From the NCBI GenBank assembly GCA_013002885.1, contig JABDLS010000043.1, positions 1-49,364 of the forward strand: a stretch of 49,364 bases of DNA. Direction: 5' to 3'. The position numbers and the translations under genes were made by a program. Numbering within the stretch: position 1 is the stretch's first letter; each line of letters opens with the position of its first letter. This document shows, one piece after another, positions 26,052 through 35,080 of this stretch. This DNA comes from Gemmatimonadota bacterium. GTDB lineage: Bacteria; Gemmatimonadota; Gemmatimonadetes; Longimicrobiales; Gaopeijiaceae. The notes under the pieces are model-generated. The model saw only the letters and a program-made list of their open reading frames with translations, ran no database searches and was not told the DNA's origin.

Positions 26052-27325
26052 CGCCCGTTCTCCGGCTCATAGATGACGATCGCCCGGTTGTCCTCCCCGA
26101 GCCGTTTTCCCACAAAATCCCGGATCTGCCCGAGCTCGACGGCCCGCAGTCGGTCCAACTCCTGGTTCAGTCGCCCAGGGTCGTCGAAGTAGAGGTCGAA
26201 CATGGAGAGGAGGTCCGCCCTCTCCGAGAGCCGCTCCAGTGTCCGAACCAGGTCCGTCTCGGTGAGGGCGATGGCCCGATCGACCTCTCGCTCCTCCGCC
26301 GACCGCAGAGCGTCGATCTCCTCGGACATGGCCGACTCCAGCGCCTGCGGGGTGGTTTCAGGGTAGCCCGTCGCCCAAACCAACATCATCGATTGGCCGG
26401 TGAGGAGGGGGTACACGTATGTGACGACGCTCTTGGCGATCCGCCGCTCCCTGACCAGACGCCGATAGAAACGTGACGCGCGACCCGTGCCGAGCAACGC
26501 TCCCGTAACGCGAGCCACGGCGAACTCGTCTGAGGAAAACGGCGGTACCCGAAAGGCCATGATCACCCTCGGTAGCGGCACGTCCGAGATCACGTGGTCG
26601 CGAACCGTGGACCCGATGAGGGGATCGACGTCCGGATCGCCTGGCAACGGTGGGATGTCGTCGCCTGGCTCGATCTCCCCGAAGTACCGCTTCACCTGCT
26701 CCAGCGCGCGGGCAGGATCGATATCCCCGGCCAGCGTGAGGACGGCGTTGTTGGGCACGTAGAAGGTCTCGAAGAACGAGCGCACGTCGTCGAGGGTGGC
26801 CCCGTCGATGTCTTCCATGGACCCGATAACGGTGTGGTGGTACGGATGGGTCTCGGGATACACCAGGCTCTGGACGCGCTCGTCCCAGTCCCCGTAGGGC
26901 TGATTGTCGTAGCGCTGGCGCTTTTCGTTCTTCACCACGTCGCGCTGGTTGTCGAGCTTCTCCTGGGTCATGGCCGGGAGCATCCACCCCATGCGATCCG
27001 ACTCCAGCCAGAGAGCCAGTTCCACGTCCACCGCGGGCACGGTCTCGAAGTAGTTGGTCCGGTCGAACCAGGTGGTGGCGTTGAGCGTCCCGCCCACGCC
27101 CTCGATGAGTTCGAAGTGTTTGTTCTTGGGCACGTGCGCCGAGCCCTGGAACATCATGTGCTCGAAGAGGTGGGCGAAGCCCGTCTTGCCCTTCGGCTCA
27201 TTCCGCGAACCGACGCCGTACCAGAGGTTGGTGGCGACGATGGGCACCGTCGGGTCGGGGGCCAGCACGACCTTCAGCCCGTTGTCCAGGCGATGGCGTC
27301 GGAAGTCGATGGAGAGTCGGCTCAC
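26048..27325 (-). CDS. M16 family zinc peptidase, active subunit
   Basis: 425 aa. The inverted zinc motif H52-LF-E55-H56 (AHLFEHMMFQGS) is intact, and E134 in VKNEKRQRYDN sits where the third zinc ligand is expected. The remainder follows M16B processing peptidases, including NNAVLTLAGDIDPARALEQVKRYFG. These enzymes degrade or trim short peptides in a closed chamber. The inactive homologue follows with a 4-nt overlap; a TPR gene precedes it by 16 nt. Confidence 0.95.
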   Translation of the reverse strand: MSRLSIDFRRHRLDNGLKVVLAPDPTVPIVATNLWYGVGSRNEPKGKTGFAHLFEHMMFQGSAHVPKNKHFELIEGVGGTLNATTWFDRTNYFETVPAVDVELALWLESDRMGWMLPAMTQEKLDNQRDVVKNEKRQRYDNQPYGDWDERVQSLVYPETHPYHHTVIGSMEDIDGATLDDVRSFFETFYVPNNAVLTLAGDIDPARALEQVKRYFGEIEPGDDIPPLPGDPDVDPLIGSTVRDHVISDVPLPRVIMAFRVPPFSSDEFAVARVTGALLGTGRASRFYRRLVRERRIAKSVVTYVYPLLTGQSMMLVWATGYPETTPQALESAMSEEIDALRSAEEREVDRAIALTETDLVRTLERLSERADLLSMFDLYFDDPGRLNQELDRLRAVELGQIRDFVGKRLGEDNRAIVIYEPENGR

Positions 27326-27341
27326 TGCTTGGGCTCCGGGT

Positions 27342-28181
27342 TCATGGACGTTCGCTGAGTCGCAGGCGCAGCATGTTGGGGGCCAGGTCTTCCATGAGGA
27401 GCGCCCGCGACTCCGCGTGCCCCATGTCCAGTCGGTCCTCGACGTTGGTGACCAGGACGAGATCGGTCTCGACGGCGTTCATCCGAGCGCGCTCGAGCAT
27501 TTCCCAGGCGTCCTCGTCGAGTCCGGTCGCCGCCGCGGCCAACGCGGCCGCAAGCTGAGCGTAGACGTCGTCTTCCCGGAGCCGAGCGCCCGTGATGAGC
27601 TCCCCGGCGGCTTCGTCCATACGGTCGGCTTCCAGGAGCTCGAGACCGAACACCACCCGGGTCCATCCGTCCTCCGGCGCCAGGCGCACCGCGTCGGCCA
27701 GGATGTCCGTGGCACGGTCGTGGTTGCCGTCGAAGGCGTGGGCCACCGCCAACTCATACGCGATCTGCGGGTCGTCGGGGTCGAGCTCCCAAGCAGCCTT
27801 CAACTCCTCCAGTCCCTGCTCGATGAACCCTTCGCGGGCCAGATAGGCCCCGTAGTACAAGCGTCCTACCGCGACGTCGGGCGCCGTCACCGCCGCGGCC
27901 CGAAGCGCGGTCTCGGCGTCAGGGTCATCGAAGTGGGCCAGGCCGTTTCCTGCGGTGGCCAGGACGTACGGATCCGTCGGATCCAGGGCCAGCGCCCGCT
28001 TGAAGCGCTCGTACGCCACACCATCAAGGCCCAGCTCCCGCTCGGCGACGCCGAGCCAACAATGGACCGCAGGGTCCTCATCGAAGTCCTCGAGGTGGTC
28101 GCGAAGAAGCTCGGCGGCAGTTTCCCAGTCGACTTCGTCAGCCAGGGTCAGGACGCGCTCGAGGAGTTGGTCACGATCCAC
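27342..28181 (-). CDS. Tetratricopeptide repeat protein
   Basis: 279 aa, cytoplasmic, built almost wholly of TPR-type helix pairs (for example CWLGVAERELGLDGVAYERFKRALALDP and QIAYELAVAHAFDGNHDRATDILADAVRLAP). It is very acidic and lacks Lys, which fits a soluble interaction scaffold. It lies 5 nt after gpmI and 16 nt before the M16 peptidase gene, so it is expressed with them; whether it binds the peptidase is an open guess. Confidence 0.85.
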   Translation of the reverse strand: MDRDQLLERVLTLADEVDWETAAELLRDHLEDFDEDPAVHCWLGVAERELGLDGVAYERFKRALALDPTDPYVLATAGNGLAHFDDPDAETALRAAAVTAPDVAVGRLYYGAYLAREGFIEQGLEELKAAWELDPDDPQIAYELAVAHAFDGNHDRATDILADAVRLAPEDGWTRVVFGLELLEADRMDEAAGELITGARLREDDVYAQLAAALAAAATGLDEDAWEMLERARMNAVETDLVLVTNVEDRLDMGHAESRALLMEDLAPNMLRLRLSERP

Positions 28182-28186
28182 GACGA

Positions 28187-29806
28187 CTACTCCTTACCGC
28201 CGGAAGCATCTCGAGAGCCCCCGACGGCCGCGCGCGCGAGGATGTCGCGCCCGTCCATGACCTCGGGGGGCTCGAGGCCGAGGTAACCGAGCACCGTCAG
28301 CGCCACGTCGGCGAGGCGGGCGTCGGCGAGCAGGTCGTCAGAGGTCGCGTCGCGAGAGGACACGTCGGTGCGCTCGGCTCCAGAGGCCGCCTCTTGGCCC
28401 GGATCGAAAACGATGAAGTCCACCGGCTCGGTGGTGTGGGCGGTATGCACGTTGCCGTCGGCGTCGAGCATCATCTCGCAATTGCCATGATCCGCGGTGA
28501 CCAGTGCCACCCAGTCGGGGTGCTCCTCGACACATTCGAGGATGTCGGACATGCAGGCATCCACGGTTTCCACGGCCGTCACCGCGGCTGGGATCACGCC
28601 GGTGTGCCCCACCATGTCGGGGTTGGCGAAGTTCACCAGGATGAAGTGGTACTCGCCCTTCAAGCCGTCGATGACGGCGTCGGCGACACCGCGAGCGCTC
28701 ATCTCGGGCTGGAGATCGTACGTTGCCACCTTGGGCGATGGGACGAGCACGCGATCCTCGCCAGCCCACGGCGTCTCCTCCCCTCCGTTGAAGAAGTACG
28801 TGACGTGGGCGTATTTCTCCGTCTCGGCGACCTTGAGCTGGGCGAGCCCTCTGGCGGCGAGGAACTCCGACAACCCCATCTTCACGTCGACGGGTTCGAA
28901 GGCGATGGTCGTGGGCAGACCATCTTCGTACTCGGTCATGGAGACGACCTCCGAAGGCATCGCGGCCGGGCGCTCGAACGCTGCGAAGGCAGGATCGGAC
29001 AACGCCGCCGTGATCTGGCGCATGCGGTCCGCACGGAAGTTCATGAGGAGCACCGTGTCGGCAGGGCCCATGCCCTCTTCACCGACACCACGGATGCCGG
29101 TGGGCTCCACGAACTCGTCTGTGGTCCGGGCCGCGTAGCTGTCGTCCAGGAAGCCGATCTCGTCGGCCCAGTTCTCGGCCTCGCCGCGGACCATGACGTC
29201 GAAGGCCTTCCTCGTCCGATCCCACCGCTTGTCCCTGTCCATGGCCCAGTATCGGCCGGTCACCGAGGCAATGGCCCAGGCGTCGCGGTCCTGACAGAGC
29301 TCCGCCAACCGCCCCACGTACGCACGTCCCCTGGTCGGCGATGTGTCACGTCCGTCGGTGAAGCAGTGGAGCCTCAAGGGGACGTCCGTCGGCCAGCGCT
29401 CCAGAAGGCCCACGAAGTGCCGGATATGGCTATGGACGCCACCATCGGAGACGAGCCCCGCCACGTGGAGGGTACCCCCGGACTCCCGCAGGCGCCGGGC
29501 GATGTCGCCCAGGCCAAGCCGCTCACCGAACGAATCGTCCTCCATGGAGCGGTCGATGCGGACGATGTCCTGATTCACGATCCTCCCGGCCCCCAGGTTC
29601 AGGTGCCCCACCTCGGAGTTGCCCATCTGCCCTTCCGGCAGTCCCACGTCGCGCCCGGAGCACGCCAGGCGGGTCCGAGGCCGGTTGGCGAAGAGGCGGC
29701 GGAAGGTGGGTACGTCGGCCAACTCGATGGCGTTGCCCGGGTCGGGTTCGCCGTGGAAGTCGGAGTGCCCCCAACCGTCGAGGATGACCAGTAAGACCTT
29801 TCTCAT
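28187..29806 (-). CDS. gpmI: 2,3-bisphosphoglycerate-independent phosphoglycerate mutase
   Basis: 539 aa from the ATG at 29806, where the conserved MRKVLLVILDGWG begins; the reading frame runs on upstream but has no family similarity there. The enzyme interconverts 3- and 2-phosphoglycerate using two Mn ions and a phosphoserine. The nucleophile is S64 in GLPEGQMGNSEVGHLN; metal-site motifs include D10, VTADHGNCEMM and HTAHTTEPVDF. First gene of a four-gene unit with the TPR and M16 genes. Length is slightly above the usual 510-515 aa. Confidence 0.96.
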   Translation of the reverse strand: MRKVLLVILDGWGHSDFHGEPDPGNAIELADVPTFRRLFANRPRTRLACSGRDVGLPEGQMGNSEVGHLNLGAGRIVNQDIVRIDRSMEDDSFGERLGLGDIARRLRESGGTLHVAGLVSDGGVHSHIRHFVGLLERWPTDVPLRLHCFTDGRDTSPTRGRAYVGRLAELCQDRDAWAIASVTGRYWAMDRDKRWDRTRKAFDVMVRGEAENWADEIGFLDDSYAARTTDEFVEPTGIRGVGEEGMGPADTVLLMNFRADRMRQITAALSDPAFAAFERPAAMPSEVVSMTEYEDGLPTTIAFEPVDVKMGLSEFLAARGLAQLKVAETEKYAHVTYFFNGGEETPWAGEDRVLVPSPKVATYDLQPEMSARGVADAVIDGLKGEYHFILVNFANPDMVGHTGVIPAAVTAVETVDACMSDILECVEEHPDWVALVTADHGNCEMMLDADGNVHTAHTTEPVDFIVFDPGQEAASGAERTDVSSRDATSDDLLADARLADVALTVLGYLGLEPPEVMDGRDILARAAVGGSRDASGGKE

Positions 29807-30026
29807 GGCGGACGAAGGTACAGAGGTGTCAGAGGCTGGGTGTCCGGCCGCCGAGCGGCCGCGGATCGCCGCCGGGAGCAGGTCGTTCCCGACGCCGACG
29901 AAGTCGCCGCAGAATCTAACGGGTCTTGCCGCCGGGGCGTTCGAGGTCGGTTCAGGGAGTTGACGGGGCGCCGCTCGAGGGCGGAGGTTCCGGTCCGCCC
30001 CAGCCCCTTCGCACCCGGAGTCGATC

Positions 30027-31151
30027 GTGAAGTACTCGCCCTTCCGCATGGAACGGTGGCAATCCACCTACGAGCACCGCGTCGAGATCAACCTCTCGGA
30101 GAGCGGCGTCCACCCTCTCACCGTGGGTGAGCTCGTGGAACTCTCGGGCCGGGACGTCGGCGTCGACGATACGCTCCTCGGGTACGGTCAGTCCAACGGC
30201 TCCGACGAGCTGCGGGCGCTCATCGCCGGACAGTATCAGGGAGCCACCGACGCGTCCATCTTGGTCACCATCGGGGGCGCCGAGGCCAACTTCGTCTCGT
30301 TCTGGCACCTCTTCGAGGGCGACTCCAAAGCGGCCATCGTCCTTCCCACGTACGGGCAGGTCCCCGGCCTCCTCGAGTCCTTTGGCACCAGGCTTCTGCC
30401 CGTCCCCCTGCGCGAGGAGGCCGGGTGGCAGCCGGACCTGGACGCTCTGGAGGACGCGCTCGGGGCCGGTGCCTCCTTCGTCCTCATCACCAACCCCAAC
30501 AACCCCACCGGTGCCTCCCTGTCTCGGGAGTCCATGGATGCCATCGCCGAACTCACCGAACGCCACGGTGCCTGGATTCTGGCCGACGAGGTCTACGCCG
30601 GCGCCGAGTCCCATGGCGATCGGACGCCGTCGTTCTGGGGGGTGCATGACCGTGTCATCGTCACCAACTCGCTGTCGAAGGCGTACGGGCTGCCCGGTCT
30701 CCGCCTCGGGTGGATCGTAGCCCCGGATTCCATCGTACCCGAGCTCTGGGGGCGTACCGACTACACGACCATCGCCCCGGCTTCGGTGTCGGACCTCCTG
30801 GCCTGCGTGGCGCTGGAGCCGTCGACCCGGGAGAAGATCGGCGAACGGACGAGGGGCATCGTCAGGAAGAATCTGGGCGTCCTCGAGGAGTGGATGGCCG
30901 CGCAGGAGGGCCGGTTCAGCTACCGACCGCCAGACGCCGGCGCCATCTGCTATACGCGCTACGACGCCCCGGTCAACTCGAGTGAGTTTGCCGAGAAGCT
31001 TCGTGTAGAGAAGTCGGTGCTGGTGGTACCCGGAGACCACTTCGGCATGGACTCGTACCTGCGCCTGGGCTTCGGCAATCCGGAGAGCGAGCTGCTGGAG
31101 GGCCTCGACCGAATCCGCCTCGCCTTCGAAGAGGCGGCGGCGGGTGTGTAG
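30027..31151 (+). CDS. Fold-type I PLP aminotransferase (capreomycidine synthase-like)
   Basis: 374 aa from a GTG with CCGGAG 6 nt upstream. PLP-binding features are TNPNNPTG (155-162), D187 in LADEVY, and the Schiff-base lysine K218 in TNSLSKAYGLPGLRLGW. The N-terminus (MERWQSTYEHRVEINLSESGVHPLTVGELVEL) resembles the VioD/capreomycidine-synthase branch more than AspC. Such homologues occur widely without the antibiotic pathway and usually transaminate or eliminate from amino acids. The substrate is unknown; no biosynthetic neighbours are present. Transcribed alone, divergent from gpmI. Confidence 0.88.
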   Translation: MKYSPFRMERWQSTYEHRVEINLSESGVHPLTVGELVELSGRDVGVDDTLLGYGQSNGSDELRALIAGQYQGATDASILVTIGGAEANFVSFWHLFEGDSKAAIVLPTYGQVPGLLESFGTRLLPVPLREEAGWQPDLDALEDALGAGASFVLITNPNNPTGASLSRESMDAIAELTERHGAWILADEVYAGAESHGDRTPSFWGVHDRVIVTNSLSKAYGLPGLRLGWIVAPDSIVPELWGRTDYTTIAPASVSDLLACVALEPSTREKIGERTRGIVRKNLGVLEEWMAAQEGRFSYRPPDAGAICYTRYDAPVNSSEFAEKLRVEKSVLVVPGDHFGMDSYLRLGFGNPESELLEGLDRIRLAFEEAAAGV

Positions 31152-31158
31152 GAGGGTT

Positions 31159-31176
31159 CGTCGGGCTCTACCGACG
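31159..31176. terminator. Hairpin between convergent genes
   Basis: CGTCGG (31159-31164) and CCGACG (31171-31176) with a 6-nt loop, in the 36-nt gap between the aminotransferase stop and the Wzi-like gene's stop. No T-tract on either side. Confidence 0.4.
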
Positions 31177-31187
31177 CCCGTGAGGCC

Positions 31188-32930
31188 CTATCGCCGCTCC
31201 AACAACGGGATCCGTCCGGTCACCTGAAGGATGCCATCGCGCCGGGTCGCGCCGGCTTCGAAGCGGCTGTCCGTGACCCGCGCCAGACCGACGCCCAAGC
31301 TCACCTCGCGCCCATCGTCGGCGTAGGCCGTGAGCGTGACGAGGGCGCGCACGTAGAACTCGTCGGGCCGGTCGTCGATCTTCTCGAGGACATCGAGCTC
31401 CCCGTCAGGCCGAAAGCGCGTGTCCCAGACGTCGGCGCTACGGTTCTCGACCCCGGCTTCGATGGAAGCGCGCAGAGCCGATCGGTTCACGCCCAGCTCC
31501 ACGAACGCTCCGTCGGTGTTCACGTCGCCCAGGCTCAGGAGCCGGCCGTCCAGCGTGCGTCCTGACGTAAACTGACTGTGACGGTGCATTCGGTAGCCGC
31601 TGTGGTAGAACTCCAGCCTCAAGTCATGCTCCCCGGAGGCGTCCACTCGAGGCAACCAGGCACCGAGGAGCCACGCGCCGTCTTGCCAGAAGATGCGGCG
31701 AGGGTTGTGTCCTTTGTCCTCCAGGGTGAATTCGGCGAAGAGCTGAGCGTGACGCCATGACGGCATCCGCACCTGAACGCCCAAGGACGTTCCCTTGTTG
31801 GAGAACAGGAAGGTCTCGCCGCCGTTGAAGATCCAATCCAGGAAGAGAAGGTGGTCGGCCACACGAGACCCCACCGAGGCGTCGGGAGCTCCCTGGCCGC
31901 CAGACTGGATGAGGGTCGCGAACCACGCCTCGAACCTGGGGTGGGGCCGGACCGCGACGCTGTAGCCCACGACTTTGCTGTAGGGAACGTCCCGGTCCTC
32001 CTCCAGGAGCGCGATGAAGACCTCGGCGCGCGTTGGGCCGAGAAACGAAAGAAAACCAGGCCACTGGAAGGGTCCATCGGACGAGAGGCGGATGCGATCG
32101 AGGCCCCGTGCATTGTCGGCCAGGAGGCCTCCACCGTTGCGCCCCGCCCCCCACACCGACCCCGATCGCCCGACGTCGAATCGCAGGTTGGACCACTGGA
32201 GGCGAGCCTGGGCCTCGACCATCTGGAAGCCGTCGGTACTCGAGCCACCGCGAGGGTCACCCCACCACACCCTCGGGCGAAGTTGCGCGGCTGCGCCATC
32301 ACCGAGGACGACCTCCAACCCGGTCTCAGCCGCCAGGGTCCGCCCGTCGAGTAGCTCACGACCGGCCCGATAGCGGGCCAGATGATTGACCTCGGCGTCG
32401 ATGCTTCCGGTGTTCGTGTCCTCCGGTACGGGAAGCCAAGGGCTGTCCATGACCGTCGCGCCGACGACCGCGTCCAACCGGATCGACCCCTCGAAATCCT
32501 CGTCCCGCAGCTGCTGGAGGATCGCCTCGACCGCCGTCCGCTCATCCGGAGTCAGGCGATGGAGATTCGACCGTGCCTCTTCGAGTAGACGGAGGGCTTC
32601 ACCCCTGGACCACGGCCGGATGGAAACGATCCTGTCGTCGATCAGCCCGAAGCCGACGAGCTTTTCCACGGCCCATTCAACGCGACTACCACGTACGAGG
32701 TCGGGAGTCGCCTGAGCCTCCAGCTCCCCTGCTCTCAGCAGCTCGCAGCAGATCGCCGAGCCCGCGGGGGCGACAACGGCCAGCGCGACCATCAGAAGCG
32801 CCGGCACGCCTAAGGAGCGGAGAAGAAACACGCGGGAGAAGCCGGAGAGAGGGGCGCGGGGCCGGACCTGAGGCCGATAGGCTGGTGGACACTCAACCAA
32901 AGCGAAGCTAATGGTCCGGCTCATGCACAC
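31188..32930 (-). CDS. Wzi-like (capsule assembly) outer membrane beta-barrel protein
   Basis: 580 aa as drawn. A hydrophobic export segment (PALLMVALAVVAPAGSAICC) is followed by a helical N-terminal domain (about 70-130, WAVEKLVGFGLIDDR...GEALRLLEEARSNL) and a long barrel with alternating strands, fitting the Caps_assemb_Wzi family that binds surface polysaccharide. GAGRNGGGLLADNARGLDRI is a typical block. No capsule genes are nearby, so the bound glycan is unknown. The true start is uncertain: the first ATG overlaps the start of the divergent amidohydrolase by 20 nt, and a GTG at 32831 would give a more normal signal peptide. Confidence 0.78.
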   Translation of the reverse strand: MCMSRTISFALVECPPAYRPQVRPRAPLSGFSRVFLLRSLGVPALLMVALAVVAPAGSAICCELLRAGELEAQATPDLVRGSRVEWAVEKLVGFGLIDDRIVSIRPWSRGEALRLLEEARSNLHRLTPDERTAVEAILQQLRDEDFEGSIRLDAVVGATVMDSPWLPVPEDTNTGSIDAEVNHLARYRAGRELLDGRTLAAETGLEVVLGDGAAAQLRPRVWWGDPRGGSSTDGFQMVEAQARLQWSNLRFDVGRSGSVWGAGRNGGGLLADNARGLDRIRLSSDGPFQWPGFLSFLGPTRAEVFIALLEEDRDVPYSKVVGYSVAVRPHPRFEAWFATLIQSGGQGAPDASVGSRVADHLLFLDWIFNGGETFLFSNKGTSLGVQVRMPSWRHAQLFAEFTLEDKGHNPRRIFWQDGAWLLGAWLPRVDASGEHDLRLEFYHSGYRMHRHSQFTSGRTLDGRLLSLGDVNTDGAFVELGVNRSALRASIEAGVENRSADVWDTRFRPDGELDVLEKIDDRPDEFYVRALVTLTAYADDGREVSLGVGLARVTDSRFEAGATRRDGILQVTGRIPLLERR

Positions 32931-34815
32931 CCCGTGCCGCCAAGGCCACGGCCTCGGTGTCGGTGTCGGTCGGAGCCTGGCCAGGCTCCGACGCTGGACC
33001 TACGATCGCACCTGTGCGCGCACCTCCACCTCGACCGGACGAACGACCATCAAGCCGACCGCCCCCTTCGCCACCCGAGCCGCGACTACGGCCCTCGCCC
33101 TGGCTCTCGTCACGGTAGCTGTCCTCCCGACCACGGGCGTCGCCCAGGACCAAGGCCCCTTCGATCTCCTCGTGCGAGGCGGACGCGTCCTCGACGGAAC
33201 CGGCAACCCTTGGTTCCGTGCCGACATCGGAGTACGTGACGGCCGCATCGTCTCGGTCGGCCTCCTCGACGGGGCCACGGCTGACCGCATCGTAGACGCC
33301 ACCGGCCGATACGTCTCGCCGGGCTTCATCGACATCCACTCGCATGCCGACGACGGAAGCGCCAGCGTCGGCGGGGCCACCATCCGCACCGACTCGCTCC
33401 ACCGAAAGGCGGCTCCCAACGTCGTGTCTCAAGGCGTCACCACGGTCGTCGTAAACCACGACGGCCGCTCGCCGTGGCCCATCCGCGACCAGCGGTATCT
33501 CCTGGAAGGCCAGGGCGTCGGCCCCAACGTCATGCTCATGGTGGGCCACGGCACCGTCCGACGCCGGGTCCTGGGAGACGACTACCAGCGGCCCTCCACC
33601 GAGGCGGAAGTCGAGGAGATGAGGACGCTCGTGCGCCAGGCGCTGGAGGAGGGTGCAGTGGGGATGTCTGCCGGCCTGGAATACACGCCGGGGCGGTGGA
33701 GCACCACCGACGAAGTCGCACGGATGGCGGAAGAGCTCGTGCCCTACGACGGGGTATACATCTCGCACGAGCGATCCGAGGGAGCGGACCCGATGTGGTT
33801 CTGGCCGAGCCAGGACGACCCCGGCCCGCCGACTCTGCAGGACGCCGTCCTCGAGACCATCGAGATCGGCCGGCACTCGGGCGCGAGGGTCGTGGCATCG
33901 CACATCAAGGCGAAGGGCGCACACTTCTGGGGATCCAGCACGAGCGCCATCCAGCTCATCGAGCGCGCCAGAGCAGAGGGCGTCCGCGTCTTCGCCGACC
34001 AGTACCCGTACGCGACGTCGGGCTCCGATGGGAACACGGTCCTTATTCCTCGATGGGCAACTGCCGCCCCCGGTAGCTCGGACGGTGACGGACCCGGGCC
34101 CGCCGAGATGCTCCGGCGCAATCTCGCCGACGCCGAGCGCGCCACCATGATCCGCCGGGACATAGCCCATGAGATCCGACGGAGAGGTGGTGCGGATCGA
34201 GTCGTCGTCTTCGAGTACCCTCGGGAAGAATGGGTCGGCAAGAACCTGCGGGACATCGCCGATGAGCGCGGGATCGACCCGGTCCAGATGGCCATCGACC
34301 TGGCCCTCGAGGGCGACCCGGACCGGCGAGGTGGTGGCCGCCTTCGGGGCTTCTCAATGTCGGAGATCGACGTGGAGAACTACGCCGCCCAGCCCTGGGT
34401 CGCCACCGCGTCCGATGGCGGCATCGCCATCCCGGAGGACGGGTCGGTGCACCCGCGCTTCTACGGGACCTTTCCTCGGAAGATCCGGCACTACGCCATG
34501 ACCGCCGGTGCCCTTTCGGTCGAAGAGGCGATCCGGTCGCAGACGTCACTTCCCGCGCGGATCATGGGGCTCCAGGATCGTGGCGAGATCCGGGTCGGGC
34601 ACTGGGCCGATCTGGTCGTATTCGACATGGAGACCATCGCCGACGAGGCCACCTTCTTCGAGCCCCACCAGCACGCCGAAGGCATCGACCACGTCTTCGT
34701 CAACGGTGAGGCGGTCGTCCGCGATGGCGCTATCCTGTACCGGCTCCCGGGTCGGATCATCACCTCACGACGGGGTGGCCTTCCGGTCTCCGAGGAGGAC
34801 CCACAGGCTCGTTGA
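32911..34815 (+). CDS. N-acyl-D-amino-acid deacylase (D-aminoacylase) family amidohydrolase, exported
   Basis: 634 aa as drawn; the export signal (TTALALALVTVAVLPTTGVAQD) lies at about 58-80, so a later start is possible but no ATG or GTG with a good ribosome site is evident. The core follows D-aminoacylases: DLLVRGGRVLDGTGNPWFRADIGV, HxH metal motif in GFIDIHSHAD, ISHERSEG, and VASHIKAKG. In characterised enzymes a cysteine ligand sits in the GVTTVVVGNCG segment; here the equivalent reads VVVNHDGRS, with Asp. It probably hydrolyses N-acyl or D-residue peptide bonds outside the cytoplasm. Confidence 0.88.
   Translation: MVRLMHTPCRQGHGLGVGVGRSLARLRRWTYDRTCARTSTSTGRTTIKPTAPFATRAATTALALALVTVAVLPTTGVAQDQGPFDLLVRGGRVLDGTGNPWFRADIGVRDGRIVSVGLLDGATADRIVDATGRYVSPGFIDIHSHADDGSASVGGATIRTDSLHRKAAPNVVSQGVTTVVVNHDGRSPWPIRDQRYLLEGQGVGPNVMLMVGHGTVRRRVLGDDYQRPSTEAEVEEMRTLVRQALEEGAVGMSAGLEYTPGRWSTTDEVARMAEELVPYDGVYISHERSEGADPMWFWPSQDDPGPPTLQDAVLETIEIGRHSGARVVASHIKAKGAHFWGSSTSAIQLIERARAEGVRVFADQYPYATSGSDGNTVLIPRWATAAPGSSDGDGPGPAEMLRRNLADAERATMIRRDIAHEIRRRGGADRVVVFEYPREEWVGKNLRDIADERGIDPVQMAIDLALEGDPDRRGGGRLRGFSMSEIDVENYAAQPWVATASDGGIAIPEDGSVHPRFYGTFPRKIRHYAMTAGALSVEEAIRSQTSLPARIMGLQDRGEIRVGHWADLVVFDMETIADEATFFEPHQHAEGIDHVFVNGEAVVRDGAILYRLPGRIITSRRGGLPVSEEDPQAR
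32924..32940 (-). promoter_or_regulatory. Weak sigma-54-like site ahead of the Wzi-like gene
   Basis: On the minus strand GCGGCACGGGGTGTGCA keeps GG and GC 10 nt apart with two mismatches in the core. If used, transcription would begin near 32912, ruling out the ATG at 32930 and favouring a later start such as 32831. It lies inside the 5' end of the divergent amidohydrolase gene. Confidence 0.3.
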
Positions 34816-34829
34816 AGAAGGCCGGTAGG

Positions 34830-34876
34830 CCGGTCCCCCTGTTGGGCAGGGCCAGTCCAGGGCCCGCTGGGACCGG
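34830..34876 (+). terminator. Nested hairpin after the amidohydrolase gene
   Basis: CCGGTCCC (34830-34837) pairs perfectly with GGGACCGG (34869-34876), with a further GGGCC/GGCCC stem inside, and is followed after a few bases by the T-rich ATTCTTCTT (34882-34890). It begins 15 nt after the stop at 34815. Confidence 0.5.
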
Positions 34877-35015
34877 GGCGGATTCTTCTTGACACCCCTG
34901 CGCCGGTCATCCGGCGTTGGCCCGCCTTCGGGAAATCGTTGCGGATTTCGGCACCCGTCGTCGGTTCGGCCGCCACCGACCCGGACGAAAGCCACGCCTG
35001 GAGCGCACATTCGCG

Positions 35016-35032
35016 CCGGCACGCTTCTGGCT
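35016..35032 (+). promoter_or_regulatory. Candidate sigma-54 (-24/-12) promoter ahead of the lipoprotein/collagen operon
   Basis: CCGGCACGCTTCTGGCT keeps the invariant GG and GC at the right distance, with two mismatches in the core consensus. Transcription would start near 35043, about 38 nt before the lipoprotein gene. Confidence 0.42.
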
Positions 35033-35080
35033 TGAGAGACCCGTTCGACCATCGCCACGTCCCCCGAGACGAGGCTCACC

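Noticed and set aside
34889..34917. A perfect TTGACA upstream of the lipoprotein gene.
   Set aside because: No acceptable -10 lies 16-18 nt downstream; the region there is a GC hairpin (34901-34916).
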